From assembly GCA_905198835.1 (NCBI GenBank), contig CAJKDY010000009.1:45629-109628 (forward strand): 64,000 nucleotides of DNA, given 5' to 3'. The notes under the pieces are model-generated. The model did no database searches. It had not been told where the DNA came from and worked only from the letters and a program-made list of their open reading frames with translations. Source of the DNA: an uncultured Eubacteriales bacterium (GTDB lineage Bacteria; Bacillota; Clostridia; Oscillospirales; Oscillospiraceae). Below are positions 16,597 to 26,100 of the stretch, piece after piece; within the stretch, counting starts at the first letter, position 1, and every line of letters starts with the position of its first letter. Position numbers and translations under genes: made by a program.

Positions 16597-16624
16597 TTGC
16601 GTTTTAGGGCGGACGTGATATAAT
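16597..16624 (+). promoter_or_regulatory. Possible fprA promoter
   Basis: -35 TTGCGT (16597-16602), 16 nt, -10 TATAAT (16619-16624). The -10 lies in the first arm of the hairpin element that follows. A second TATAAT at 16729-16734 has no good -35. Confidence 0.45.
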
Positions 16625-16734
16625 AGCCGCAAACGGCTATCATATCAACTTTATGCCGCTTTTGCTCCCCGGCTCCGCCGGGAACCGCAAAAGATGGCAT
16701 ATTATATCATACTGCTTCGCAGATATGATATAAT
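16616..16734 (+). repeat. Triple-hairpin structured element upstream of fprA
   Basis: Three adjacent inverted repeats fill 119 bp. Hairpin 1: GATATAATAGCCG/CGGCTATCATATC. Hairpin 2: TATGCC, CTTTTGC and CCCGGC arms closed by GCCGGG, GCAAAAG and GGCATA. Hairpin 3: ATTATATCATA-CTGC/GCAG-A-TATGATATAAT. TGATATAAT and ATTATATCA recur, allowing alternative pairings. It ends 21 nt before AGGAGG. It could be a structured 5' leader or an inserted palindromic element. Confidence 0.7.
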
Positions 16735-16769
16735 TTCCCAAGAGTATTTTACAAAAGGAGGCCCTTTGC

Positions 16770-17930
16770 ATGAGACCCGAAATTTCCGACGCCGTGGTGT
16801 ATGTGGGCGTGGACGACCTGGATTTGGACCTGTTTGAGAGCCAGTACCCCGTGCCAAACGGCGTGTCCTATAACGCCTACGTCATTTTAGACGAGAAGAT
16901 CGCCGTGATGGATACGGTGGACCGCCGGGCCACGGATGCGTGGCTGGAAAATGTGGAACACGCCCTGGCGGGCCGGACGCCCGACTACCTGGTCGTCTCC
17001 CACCTGGAGCCCGACCACAGCTACAATATTGGCCTGCTGTGCGACCGCTACCCCCAGATGAAGCTGGTGGGCAACGCCAAGACCTTTGCCATGCTGCCCC
17101 GGTTTTTCGATCTGCCCGATCTGGCCAGCCGCTCCGTCACCGTGGCCGAGGGAGACCAGCTGTGTCTGGGCAAACACACCCTGACCTTCTACATGGCCCC
17201 CATGGTCCACTGGCCCGAGGTAATGGTAAGCTACGAAAGCGCGGAAAAGCTGCTCTTTTCCGCAGACGGCTTTGGCAAGTTTGGCGCGCTGGATGCCGAC
17301 GAGCCCTGGACAGACGAGGCCAGGCGCTACTACCTCAATATCGTGGGTAAGTACGGCGCGCCGGTCCAGGCCCTGCTGAAAAAGGCCGCAGGGCTGGACA
17401 TCGCCAAAATTTTGCCCCTCCACGGCCCCATTTTGGCGGGCGATCTGTCCCCCTACCTGGAAAAATACCAGCTCTGGTCCACCTATGCCCCGGAGGAGCA
17501 GGGGGTTGCCATCTGCTTTTGCACCATCCACGGCAACACCGGCCAGGCGGCCCAGATGCTCCGGGAATTCTTAGAGGCGGCAGGGGTGAAGACCGCCTTT
17601 TTCGACCTGGCCCGGTGCGATATGTCCGCGGCGGTGGCGGCGGCCTTCCAGTATGACAAGTTGGTGCTGGCCGCTCCCACTTACGACGGCGGACTGTTTC
17701 CGCCCATGGAGGACTTTTTGGCCCACCTGAAGAGCAAGAACTTCCAAAAGCGCACCGTGGGCCTTATTGAAAACGGCTCCTGGGCGCCTATGGCGGGCAA
17801 GCTGATGGCGGGGCTTTTGAGCCAGATGAAGGACGTGACCGTGCTGGAGCCCACCGTCAGCGTGGCCTCCACCGTCACCGCCCAGACCCAGCCCCAGCTC
17901 CAGGCCCTGGCCCAGCAGCTGAGCAAGTAA
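16770..17930 (+). CDS. fprA: Flavo-diiron protein (A-type flavoprotein), O2/NO reductase
   Basis: 386 residues. The metallo-beta-lactamase-like domain carries the diiron ligands His78, Glu80, Asp82 (HLEPDHS), His147 (MVHWPE), Asp166 (SADGFG) and His218 (PLHGPI); residues ~246-386 are a flavodoxin domain with the FMN phosphate loop TIHGNTGQ. The enzyme reduces O2 to water or NO to N2O in the cytoplasm of anaerobes. AAAGGAGG precedes ATG 16770. It stands alone, behind a structured leader and before a strong terminator. The flavin reductase-rubredoxin fusion at 37950-38573 is a likely electron donor, as in Moorella Hrb/FprA (family knowledge). Confidence 0.95.
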   Translation: MRPEISDAVVYVGVDDLDLDLFESQYPVPNGVSYNAYVILDEKIAVMDTVDRRATDAWLENVEHALAGRTPDYLVVSHLEPDHSYNIGLLCDRYPQMKLVGNAKTFAMLPRFFDLPDLASRSVTVAEGDQLCLGKHTLTFYMAPMVHWPEVMVSYESAEKLLFSADGFGKFGALDADEPWTDEARRYYLNIVGKYGAPVQALLKKAAGLDIAKILPLHGPILAGDLSPYLEKYQLWSTYAPEEQGVAICFCTIHGNTGQAAQMLREFLEAAGVKTAFFDLARCDMSAAVAAAFQYDKLVLAAPTYDGGLFPPMEDFLAHLKSKNFQKRTVGLIENGSWAPMAGKLMAGLLSQMKDVTVLEPTVSVASTVTAQTQPQLQALAQQLSK

Positions 17931-17937
17931 AGAAAAC

Positions 17938-17975
17938 GAAAAGAGACGGTCCCGGTTGGGACCGTCTCTTTTTTG
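17938..17975. terminator. Bidirectional terminator after fprA
   Basis: Hairpin AAGAGACGGTCCC / GGGACCGTCTCTT with a GGTT loop and T-tract, between convergent fprA and the CE12 esterase gene. Confidence 0.9.
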
Positions 17976-17993
17976 CTGTTTTGACCCGGCTTC

Positions 17994-19856
17994 TTACGAC
18001 GCGGCGGGCACGGTGTGGATAAAGGCGGGGGAGAAGGGGATCTGGTCGGTCCGGCCCAGGGAGAAGACCTTAGCGGTCTCGCCGGGACCTAGGGGCAGGT
18101 CCACGGGGATGGCGCCGGTCATGGCGGGCACCAGCTTCAACCCGGTCATGGCGCCGTCGGCGTCATAGGTGGCCACCAGCACGTTGCCCTTCATGGCATT
18201 GCCGGCGAAGGTGGCCTGAACGCTTTTGAGCGTGCCATCCTCCACCGTCCAAGACTCGTCGGCGTCGGCCACGGAAAATTCATAGGTGTCTACGGCGGTG
18301 TTTGCGATCTCTTCACCGTCCACGGTGAGAATGATGTCGCTATAAGTCACGTCCATATTCCGGGCGCAGAACATCCCGATGTAGGTGTACTGCGTATCGA
18401 TGGTGTCGATGGAGTAGTCATAGGTCTGGGACACTCCGTCGATAGAACAGGCGTAGTTGCCGTCTGTACTACGGACGATGCTCAGGGTGTAGTCCCCGCC
18501 CACGGTCAGGGGATTGGCCAGGGAGAGGCCGCCGTTTTTGACCAGGCTGCCCTCCTTGCGGGCGAAATTGACGCCGCTGCCGTCGCCCAGGCAGCCGGCG
18601 GTCACATAGTTGCTGGCCAGGCTCACCTTGGTATCCTTACCCTCGTCGATGTACATATCGTCCCGGGCCATCAGGCCGAAACCACCCTGCTGGGGGTTGG
18701 TACTACTAGCGTTGATGTCGTTGACGTGGGCCTTAGCTGTCAAAGTAAAAGGCTTATCGGAGGGAAGCTGATAATAATACATGACGATGCCGTCCGCAGC
18801 GCTGGAGATCTTGCCCTTGCTGTTCTTGACCGCAATGTGCATATCGCCCTCCGCCGTCATCTCCCGGACGTGGTTGGCAGCGCTGGCATTGCCAGCCAAG
18901 TCGCCCATAGCGGTGCCGTAGAAGGTGACCGCGCCCACCGTATAGGGCTTGCACTGTTCGCTCTGGGTCGTGGGAGGGGCGTAGGGCAGGGTGGCCGGGT
19001 CCACCCAGTTGGGATTCTGCACCAGCAGGGCGGTCTTGTCCAGCGTGGCGGCTACCTTGGCGGCGTCAATATGGCTGGCAATGTCCAGATCGGTGAGCTT
19101 GGCGATCTCCCCGGCCAGGATCTGGGCTACCACGTGGGCGCCGTACTGATTCAAATGGGTGTTGTCCACCTTCTTGCTGGGCAGCCAGGCATGGAAGTCA
19201 GCGGACTCTGTCACGCCCACCGCGTCATACTTCTCCTTGGTCAGCATGGTCATATCCACCACCGGCACGCTCAGCTCCGCGCCCAGCTTACGGATGTCCT
19301 CAGCGTAGTCGCCGCCGTTGGCCTGGTGGAGCTTGTCGCCGCTCCAACTGCCGGCGGTCTCGGTCCGCCGGACAATGGGGGTGCAGAGAATGGGGAAAGC
19401 GCCCGCGTCCTGGGCCACCTTGATGTAGAGGTCGGTCAGGCTCTTGGCAAAGCTGCCCTCGGTGGTGGAGGTACCGTTAGGCGCGGTGTGGTGGGCGTCA
19501 TCGGTCTTTTCATCATTGTGTCCAAAGGCAATGATGAGCACGTCCCCGGTCTTGATGCCGGCGGTCAGCGCGTCATAGTTGGCCTTGGACTCCACAGGGA
19601 AACTCTTAGAGCTTCGGCCCGAGACGGCCAGATTCTGGACGGTGTATGTAGCGTCCACATAGTTCTTCAGCGCCGTGCCAAAGCCACAGCGCTTATAGAA
19701 ATAGGTAGCGTCGTCCCCATCGGCGTAGTCACACCCGGTGGAGTCGCCCACGATCCACAAGGTGTGCTCCCCGGCGGCTACCGCCGCGGGCGCCAGCCCC
19801 GCCAGCAGCGCCAATACGCACAGCATGCTCAGCAGTTTGAACCCGATCTTCTTCAT
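17994..19856 (-). CDS. Secreted CE12-type rhamnogalacturonan acetylesterase with C-terminal beta-sandwich
   Basis: 620 residues from ATG 19856, where GGAGG precedes; signal peptide MKKIGFKLLSMLCVLALLAG then AVAAG. An SGNH-hydrolase domain follows: IVGDSTGCDY (nucleophile Ser), AVSGRSSKSF (Gly), IIAFGHNDEK (Asn) and DNTHLNQYGA (Asp and His). This is the order of rhamnogalacturonan acetylesterases, which remove acetyl groups from pectin. Residues ~300-600 contain a beta-rich module (GFGLMARDDMYID, YTLSIVRSTDGNY), probably carbohydrate binding. No anchor is seen, so it is likely secreted. It lies beside the pectinesterase/CE12/SLH giant but has its own promoter. Confidence 0.87.
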   Translation of the reverse strand: MKKIGFKLLSMLCVLALLAGLAPAAVAAGEHTLWIVGDSTGCDYADGDDATYFYKRCGFGTALKNYVDATYTVQNLAVSGRSSKSFPVESKANYDALTAGIKTGDVLIIAFGHNDEKTDDAHHTAPNGTSTTEGSFAKSLTDLYIKVAQDAGAFPILCTPIVRRTETAGSWSGDKLHQANGGDYAEDIRKLGAELSVPVVDMTMLTKEKYDAVGVTESADFHAWLPSKKVDNTHLNQYGAHVVAQILAGEIAKLTDLDIASHIDAAKVAATLDKTALLVQNPNWVDPATLPYAPPTTQSEQCKPYTVGAVTFYGTAMGDLAGNASAANHVREMTAEGDMHIAVKNSKGKISSAADGIVMYYYQLPSDKPFTLTAKAHVNDINASSTNPQQGGFGLMARDDMYIDEGKDTKVSLASNYVTAGCLGDGSGVNFARKEGSLVKNGGLSLANPLTVGGDYTLSIVRSTDGNYACSIDGVSQTYDYSIDTIDTQYTYIGMFCARNMDVTYSDIILTVDGEEIANTAVDTYEFSVADADESWTVEDGTLKSVQATFAGNAMKGNVLVATYDADGAMTGLKLVPAMTGAIPVDLPLGPGETAKVFSLGRTDQIPFSPAFIHTVPAAS

Positions 19857-19914
19857 ACGCTTGACCTCCTGATCAAATTTCCCGGGCCGCGCCGGCCCAA
19901 ATTCATCTATTTCT

Positions 19915-19943
19915 ATTAAACCATTTTTTTCGCCTTCCGTCAA
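19915..19943 (-). promoter_or_regulatory. Promoter of the CE12 esterase
   Basis: Minus-strand -35 TTGACG (19938-19943), 17 nt, -10 TTTAAT (19915-19920). Confidence 0.6.
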
Positions 19944-20047
19944 GGAAAACCGTTGAGAGCGTAGCGTTTTACCTGATCCTCAGCACCCTGGCAACTCCTG
20001 GATAAGCGGCGCCTCCGCCCTTGCCGTCCGTCCGCCACTCCCCCTAA

Positions 20048-20095
20048 AAAGGCGGGCGGCTCCCCGGATGCACGACCGGGGAGCCGCCCTTATTT
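20048..20095 (-). terminator. Terminator of the giant surface-protein gene
   Basis: 14-bp stem GGGCGGCTCCCCGG / CCGGGGAGCCGCCC followed on the minus strand by CGCCTTTTTA. Confidence 0.8.
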
Positions 20096-20127
20096 GGAGG
20101 GGTCTCGTAGGTAAATTCAGGGCGGGC

Positions 20128-23100
20128 TTACTTGAGAAGGCCGATGGCCCGGTCCAGCATTGCGGCGGCCTCAGCCCGGGTCACGTTGGTCTTGGGGTCC
20201 ACCGTGCCATCGCCCCGGCCATGCATCACGCCGGCCTTGACACACCAGGCCATACCGTCCACCGCCCAGCTATCGGTGCTGGCGCCGTCGGAGAAGGCGC
20301 TTAGCTCGGCAGCGTCGGCAGTGGTGTCCAGGCCCAGCAGCTTAGCGTAGCGGGCGATCATCACAGCCAGCTGCTGGCGGGTGATGGTGTCATCGGGGCC
20401 AAAGGTGGTCTCGTCATAACCGGTAATGAGCTTCGCGCCGGCGGCCCAGCCCACGGCGTCGGCATACCAGGCATCCTTCGCCACGTCGGCAAAGGTAACG
20501 CTCTTGCCCTCCTTGCCGTTGGACAGGCGGAAGAAGATGGTGGCGATGGCGCCGCGGGTCATGGGAGAGGTCATGTCAAAGGTGTTTTCGCTGACGCCCT
20601 TGACCATACCCAGTCCGGCCATGTCGTTGATGGACTTGGCGGCCCAGTGGTCGTCGGGCACGTCCACGAACTTAGTAGCAGGCGCGGGGATGGTGGCGGG
20701 GAGGTCGATCTGGGCCAGGGTCTCGCCGTCGGCGTCGGTAACGGCGATGGTAACGTCCCCGTCCTTGGTGGTGACGGTCTCCACCTTGGAGCCGTCGGTG
20801 GCCAAGGTGGTCTCAGTGACGGTGCCGTCACGGTCGGTCTTGGTGGTGGTCTTGGAGCCATCGGGGTTGGTCACGGTGGTGGTACTGCCGGAGCTACTGG
20901 TTCCGCCGGAGGAATAGCCGCCGGAGCTCTTCGTACCGGTCTGGATGGCAGCGTCAAAGGTCTCCACAGCGGCCTTCAGGTCGGCCACAGCCTTGGCGAT
21001 CTCCTTGTCAGTGGCGTCGGCCTTGTCGGCCACAGCCTTAGCGGCGGCGATGGCGGCGGTCAGGGCGGCCTTGTCGCTCTCGGTGACAAACTTGGTACCG
21101 CGGCTCACCTCGCTGGCGGCGGTGCCGTCGCTGACGGTATAGGTATCAGCAGCCTTCTTCTCGGCAGCGGTGACGGCGGCGGTCAGCGCGGTCTTATCGG
21201 CGGGCTTGGCGGGGTCGTCAGGGCTGCCGCCATTGAGTTCCTCAGCCTTGGCCGCGATGGCGTCGAACAGCTTCTGGCCCTCGCCCATCCAGTAGGGAGC
21301 GGTCTCAGCGTAGCCCTTGAGCATATCGTAAGCGGTCAGCTTGCCCTCGCCATTGATGGTAAAGGCAGTCTCGCCGGTAGAGGTCCTGGCGGTGAGCTGC
21401 GCGGGGGCCTTGACGGTCTTGGAGATGTTCAGCTCCATGCCCTGGATGGTCTGGGCGATGAGAGCGGCCTCCACCATACCGCCCAGCTTGTTGGAGTGGG
21501 TCTTGTCGCCCTCGGCCATGACCTGCTGGCCATAGGTGTCATTGCCAGCGGCCTTGTAGGCGTCTTCATACATCTTCGCGGTCAGGGCATAGCCGTCGAT
21601 GAGCAGCACGTCCTGCTCCTGGGCCAGCTGGCGGACCGCGGCGCAGTAGGTGTTGGACTTGTCGGTATTTGTAGTCTTCGTGGTCTCTTCGGTGCCCGGG
21701 ACCAGGCTGGCGTCATGATGAGGCCGGATAGAGCCGTCGGAGGTATAGTACATCCGGGCCACAGGGGTGACCAGCACCGGGATGGCCCCCTTGTCCTTGG
21801 CTACGTCGATATACTGCTGGAGATACCACTTGTAGGTGCCGCCGCAGTCCCAGGTATATTTACCGTCCGCGCCCTTGACGCCGGGGGTGGAGGGGTAGAC
21901 GCCGCTCTGGTCTGGAGTCCCCAGGGGCACATAACGGTCCTCCCGGTAGCCGTCATCATTGGCGCAGTCGTTATGGCCGAACTGGATGAGCAGGTAGTCG
22001 CCCTCCTTGATGTTCTGGGCGATCTTATCCAAGGAGCCCTCGTTGATAAAGTTTCGGGTGGAGCGGCCGCCGTTGGCATAGTTGACCACGGTGACCAGGT
22101 CCTGGTTGAAGTAGTCCTGGAAGAACTCGCCCCAGGAACCCTCTTTGCCGATCTTACCGTTTTGGTGCATACCCACCGCGCCGTAGTGCTTCACGGTGGA
22201 ATCGCCGGCCAGGAAGATGTTCACGCCGTCGCCCAGCTCGGGGTCCACGGGGTTGCTGGGATCGTCATAGCCCTCTTTGACGGTTTCGGCCACGGTCATG
22301 CTCTTGGCCTCGCCGGTCTTTCCGCTGAGGGTGGTGGGGGTAACGGTGACCTTGATCTGGGCGCCCACGTCGGCGGCCTGGATCTTGTAGGTCTTGTCCG
22401 CGTTGGCGAAGGAGGACTTCACCAGGGTCTCCGTACCGTCCTTGACGGCGTACCACTGGATCACGGAGGCGTCGTTGGCGTCATTGGCCTCGCCCAGGGA
22501 GTAGTGGACCGTCAGGGTGTGGCCGGGGTAGGGGATGTTGATGTCGCCGTTGTCGGTGATATAGGGGTCGGTGGTAAAGGCCACGGTGGCGGCCTCCTCC
22601 ACATAATACGCGGGGGTCCAGTCCTTGAAGTAGGTCCCCTTTACGTCGATGGTCGGCTCGCTGGTAAGCACAGTATTCTGGTTCTGCCGCTTGCTCAGAT
22701 CCACCTTGGTGCCGTCCAGCAGCATGGTGCCCCACTCATGGATCTTGGTGGCCTGATCTGCGTCGAAGTTCTGCATATCGATCCAGGTGGGCTCGGTGAT
22801 CATACCGGCAGACTGGAGGGTGGTGTTGAGGAAGATACAGCCGGTATTCTCCGCGCCCCAGGTGCGGCCCATCGCGCCGCCGCCCAGCTGGAGCTTGGTG
22901 TCCCCGCTGATATAGCAGTTACGGAAGAGGTAGCCCGTCTCAGCCGCACCGGTCTGGGGGGCGGTCAGGTAGCCGCCCTGGGGGCTCTCGGAGTAGCCCT
23001 TCCAGTTCAGGGTACAGGTGTCGAAGACCACATCGCCGGGGCCGCAGATGAAGTCGGTCATGCCTTCGATGTAGCAGTCCTTGAAATACATCCGTTTGCC

Positions 23101-26100
23101 CGTACCCAGGGTGTCCTGGCTGGAGAGGAGCTTGCAGCTCTTGAACTCCGTCATGTCGCCCCGGCCATTGTTGGTGTCCACCCAGAGGGCGGCGGCCCGC
23201 TCGGTAGCGGCCTTGCTCTTCACGTCCGCGCCGTACTCTCTGGCAAAGCGGATGGTCTGCTTCTCGTTGGGCGCCACGCCGTCGGCGATCTCCTCGTCGG
23301 TGATATAGTAGTTGAAGGAGTTCTCGAAGGTAATGTTCTCCGCCTGGAAGCCGGGGGCCCGGACCCGGACGGTGGCGCCCCAGCGGGACACGTCTGCGTC
23401 GGCCTTGGCATAGCGGTCAAAGGCCAGTTCGGGGTCGTACCAGCACTCCGTGCCGCTTTCGAACTTGGCGCTGTAATAGGTGTAGCCGATACCGTAGTAC
23501 CAGCTCAGTTTGACCTCCTTGCCGGGGGCGTCGTTGACAAAGGTGACATTGGCCACGTCGATGTTGATCTGTTCACGGTAGATGCCCGGCGCGATGTGGA
23601 CAGTGACCCGCTGGCCGTCGGTGCGGGTCATGCGTTTGATGTAGGCCAGAGCGCCGGTGACTGTCTTGAAGTTGGGGGTCTTCGTAGCGTCGCCCACATA
23701 GATGTCGGCGGCGTAGTCCACCGCGGCGGGGGTGGCGGTGGAGACAAACAGCAAGTCCTTTTCCGCGGCCTGATCGCCCACCACCACGTGGGTCTTGGTG
23801 GAATAGCCGTCCACCGTGGCCTTGGCCAGATAGCTGCCGGCGCGGAGGCTCACGGTGTAGCCGCCGTCCGAGACAGTGGCGGGATAGGCGTAGCCGTCGT
23901 CCACGTTCTCAAAGACCAGAGCGGTGACGGTGGCATCCAGCGGTTCATAAGCACTGTCGGCATAGAGGGGCGCAAACTGGTCGTCCACGTCCAGGGCCAC
24001 GAACTTACCCGCGGCGGCCACCAGCGGCTTGGCCTCTACCTCGATGGTCTGGCCAGCCAGAGCCTCCCCCTCGGAGGTGACCTCGGCGGGGGCCTTGACG
24101 GCGTAGTCGTTGACGCCTTTCATGTCCAGGGTGTAGACCACGCTGGGATCCAGCGTGGCGGTGAAGTCCATACCGGTGAGGGTCAACTCCACCTCCTCGG
24201 CTCCGGCATTGGCCACCGAGTCGGCATCGGGGATCATGGTGATGACCAGCTTGGAGGTGTCATACCCCTGGGCAAAGCCGGTGATAGAGCCGGAGTATGT
24301 GTACTGCTCCTTCTTCTCCACCGTCAGGTCGTGGGTCTTGCCGGTGGTGATGTCGGTGTTGACCAGCGCCACGCTCTTGGTGGCCACGGTCATGCCCCAG
24401 CCGGTGGCGCTGGTGAGGGAGGCGTTGTAGCTCTTGCCCGGCGCCAGCTCCACGGTGTAGGTCTTGGCGGTCTTGTCCACCGTGGCCTCGGTGACAGCCT
24501 TGGTGGTGGGATCGACGAACTTCAGCCCCCAGTCCGCAGCGTCGAAGTCAGCGGGCAGGGTAATGGAGCCGGTGACGGTGACGGTGGGGACCACCATCAA
24601 CCGCAGGAAGCCGGGCTTGCCGCCATTGGCCCAGATCTTATAGCTCCCCGTCTCGGGGGCAACGAAGCTCATGACGCCAAACTCCCTGGACTTCACCGTC
24701 ACCTTGGGCAACTCAGCGTGGCCCTCTACCTCGTAAGTGGTGTCCGACTGGTTGTTGGACAGGTAGACCGTCACAGTCTCCCCGGCCCGGACGCCCTTGA
24801 CGGTGACGTTGCGGCGGGAGCCGTTGCCGCCGCCGTTGGTGATAAAGCCGCCGGCGGAGGTATAGCCGTCGCCAAAGTCGTGGGCGTGGGTGCTGCCGGC
24901 GTTGCCGCCCGCCAGAGCGGCCAGATCAGCCACGTTGGAGAAGAACTTATCGCCGTTGCCCGCGGCAAAGGCCACGTTGCCAAACTCCGTGCTGTTGTTC
25001 TGGGTCAGCTTGATGGCGCCCGCCACGATCAGGGGATCGCCGCTGGGCAGGGTGGCGTTTTTCAGCGTGTCGGGGGTAATGTTGTTGGTGTAGAGGCCGG
25101 TGTCAGTCTCCACCTTGCCGCCGAAGTCCCACACCTGGATGCGCTTGTCGGCGCTGGTGATCTCCTCGGGAAGATACTCCACGTTCACGCTGTGGATATA
25201 GCTGCCCCCACCAAAGGTGACGGCCAGGGTGCCCTCCACGTTTTCAAACACCAGCTGAACGCCCATATTTCCGTCGCCCACGTTGACGTCTGTGACCGTC
25301 TTGGGCGTCACCGCGCCGCCCTTGTGGGTAGCCTCGGTGACGGCCAGGGGGGTCATGTAGCCGCAGCCGGTAAAGGTGACCTTGGCCTTCTTCTCCAGGG
25401 CCAGCTCCATTTTACTGTCCGCGGCGGTGAGCAGGCCGTGGCTGTTGCCCGTCTGGCGGGTAAAGGTGCCGGTCAGGGTCACGCCGTCCACAGCCACCGC
25501 TGCGGAGTCCTGTCCGTCGGTGGTATACTGGGTGGTCCGGAAGTCGTACTCCTTCTCCTTCACATAGATCGTTCCGGCGGGGGCTACCTTGACGCTCACC
25601 GTCTTCTTCAGCTCAGTGCCCGCCACAGTGACCTCCACCGTAGTGCTGCCCGCGCCCACGGCGGTGATGGTGAACTTGCCGTCATCGCCCACGGCGCTGA
25701 CGGTGGCCACAGCGGTGTTCTTGGATGTGGCCGTAACAGCCCCATCGGTGTTCTCCACGGTGGCGGTGACCTCCGCGGAGGTCACGCCGTCCAGCTTCAA
25801 GCTCACCGCGTCCTTGTCCAGGGTCAGGGTGGGGATGGGCTGTGTGGCCTCTTCCACGGTGATGCTCTTGATGTAGGTACTGCCGGTGCAGGTCAGCGTG
25901 GCAACGCCCGCCGCGCCGGTGTAGGCGAACTTCACCGCCACGTCCTTACCCGAGGTGTCCCCGCTGGGATTGGCGGCGTTGTCCGTGGTAACCGTGGCGT
26001 CGGCCATGGACAGGTTCCAGGTATAGCCCACCACTACCGTGATGATCGACGCGCCCGCCACCGGGATAGTCAGGTTTCCGCTGGTGCCCACGCCATAGCT

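Noticed and set aside
16619..16734. CRISPR-like or tandem repeat array upstream of fprA
   Set aside because: The repeats are inverted, not direct, with no regular spacers and no cas genes nearby.
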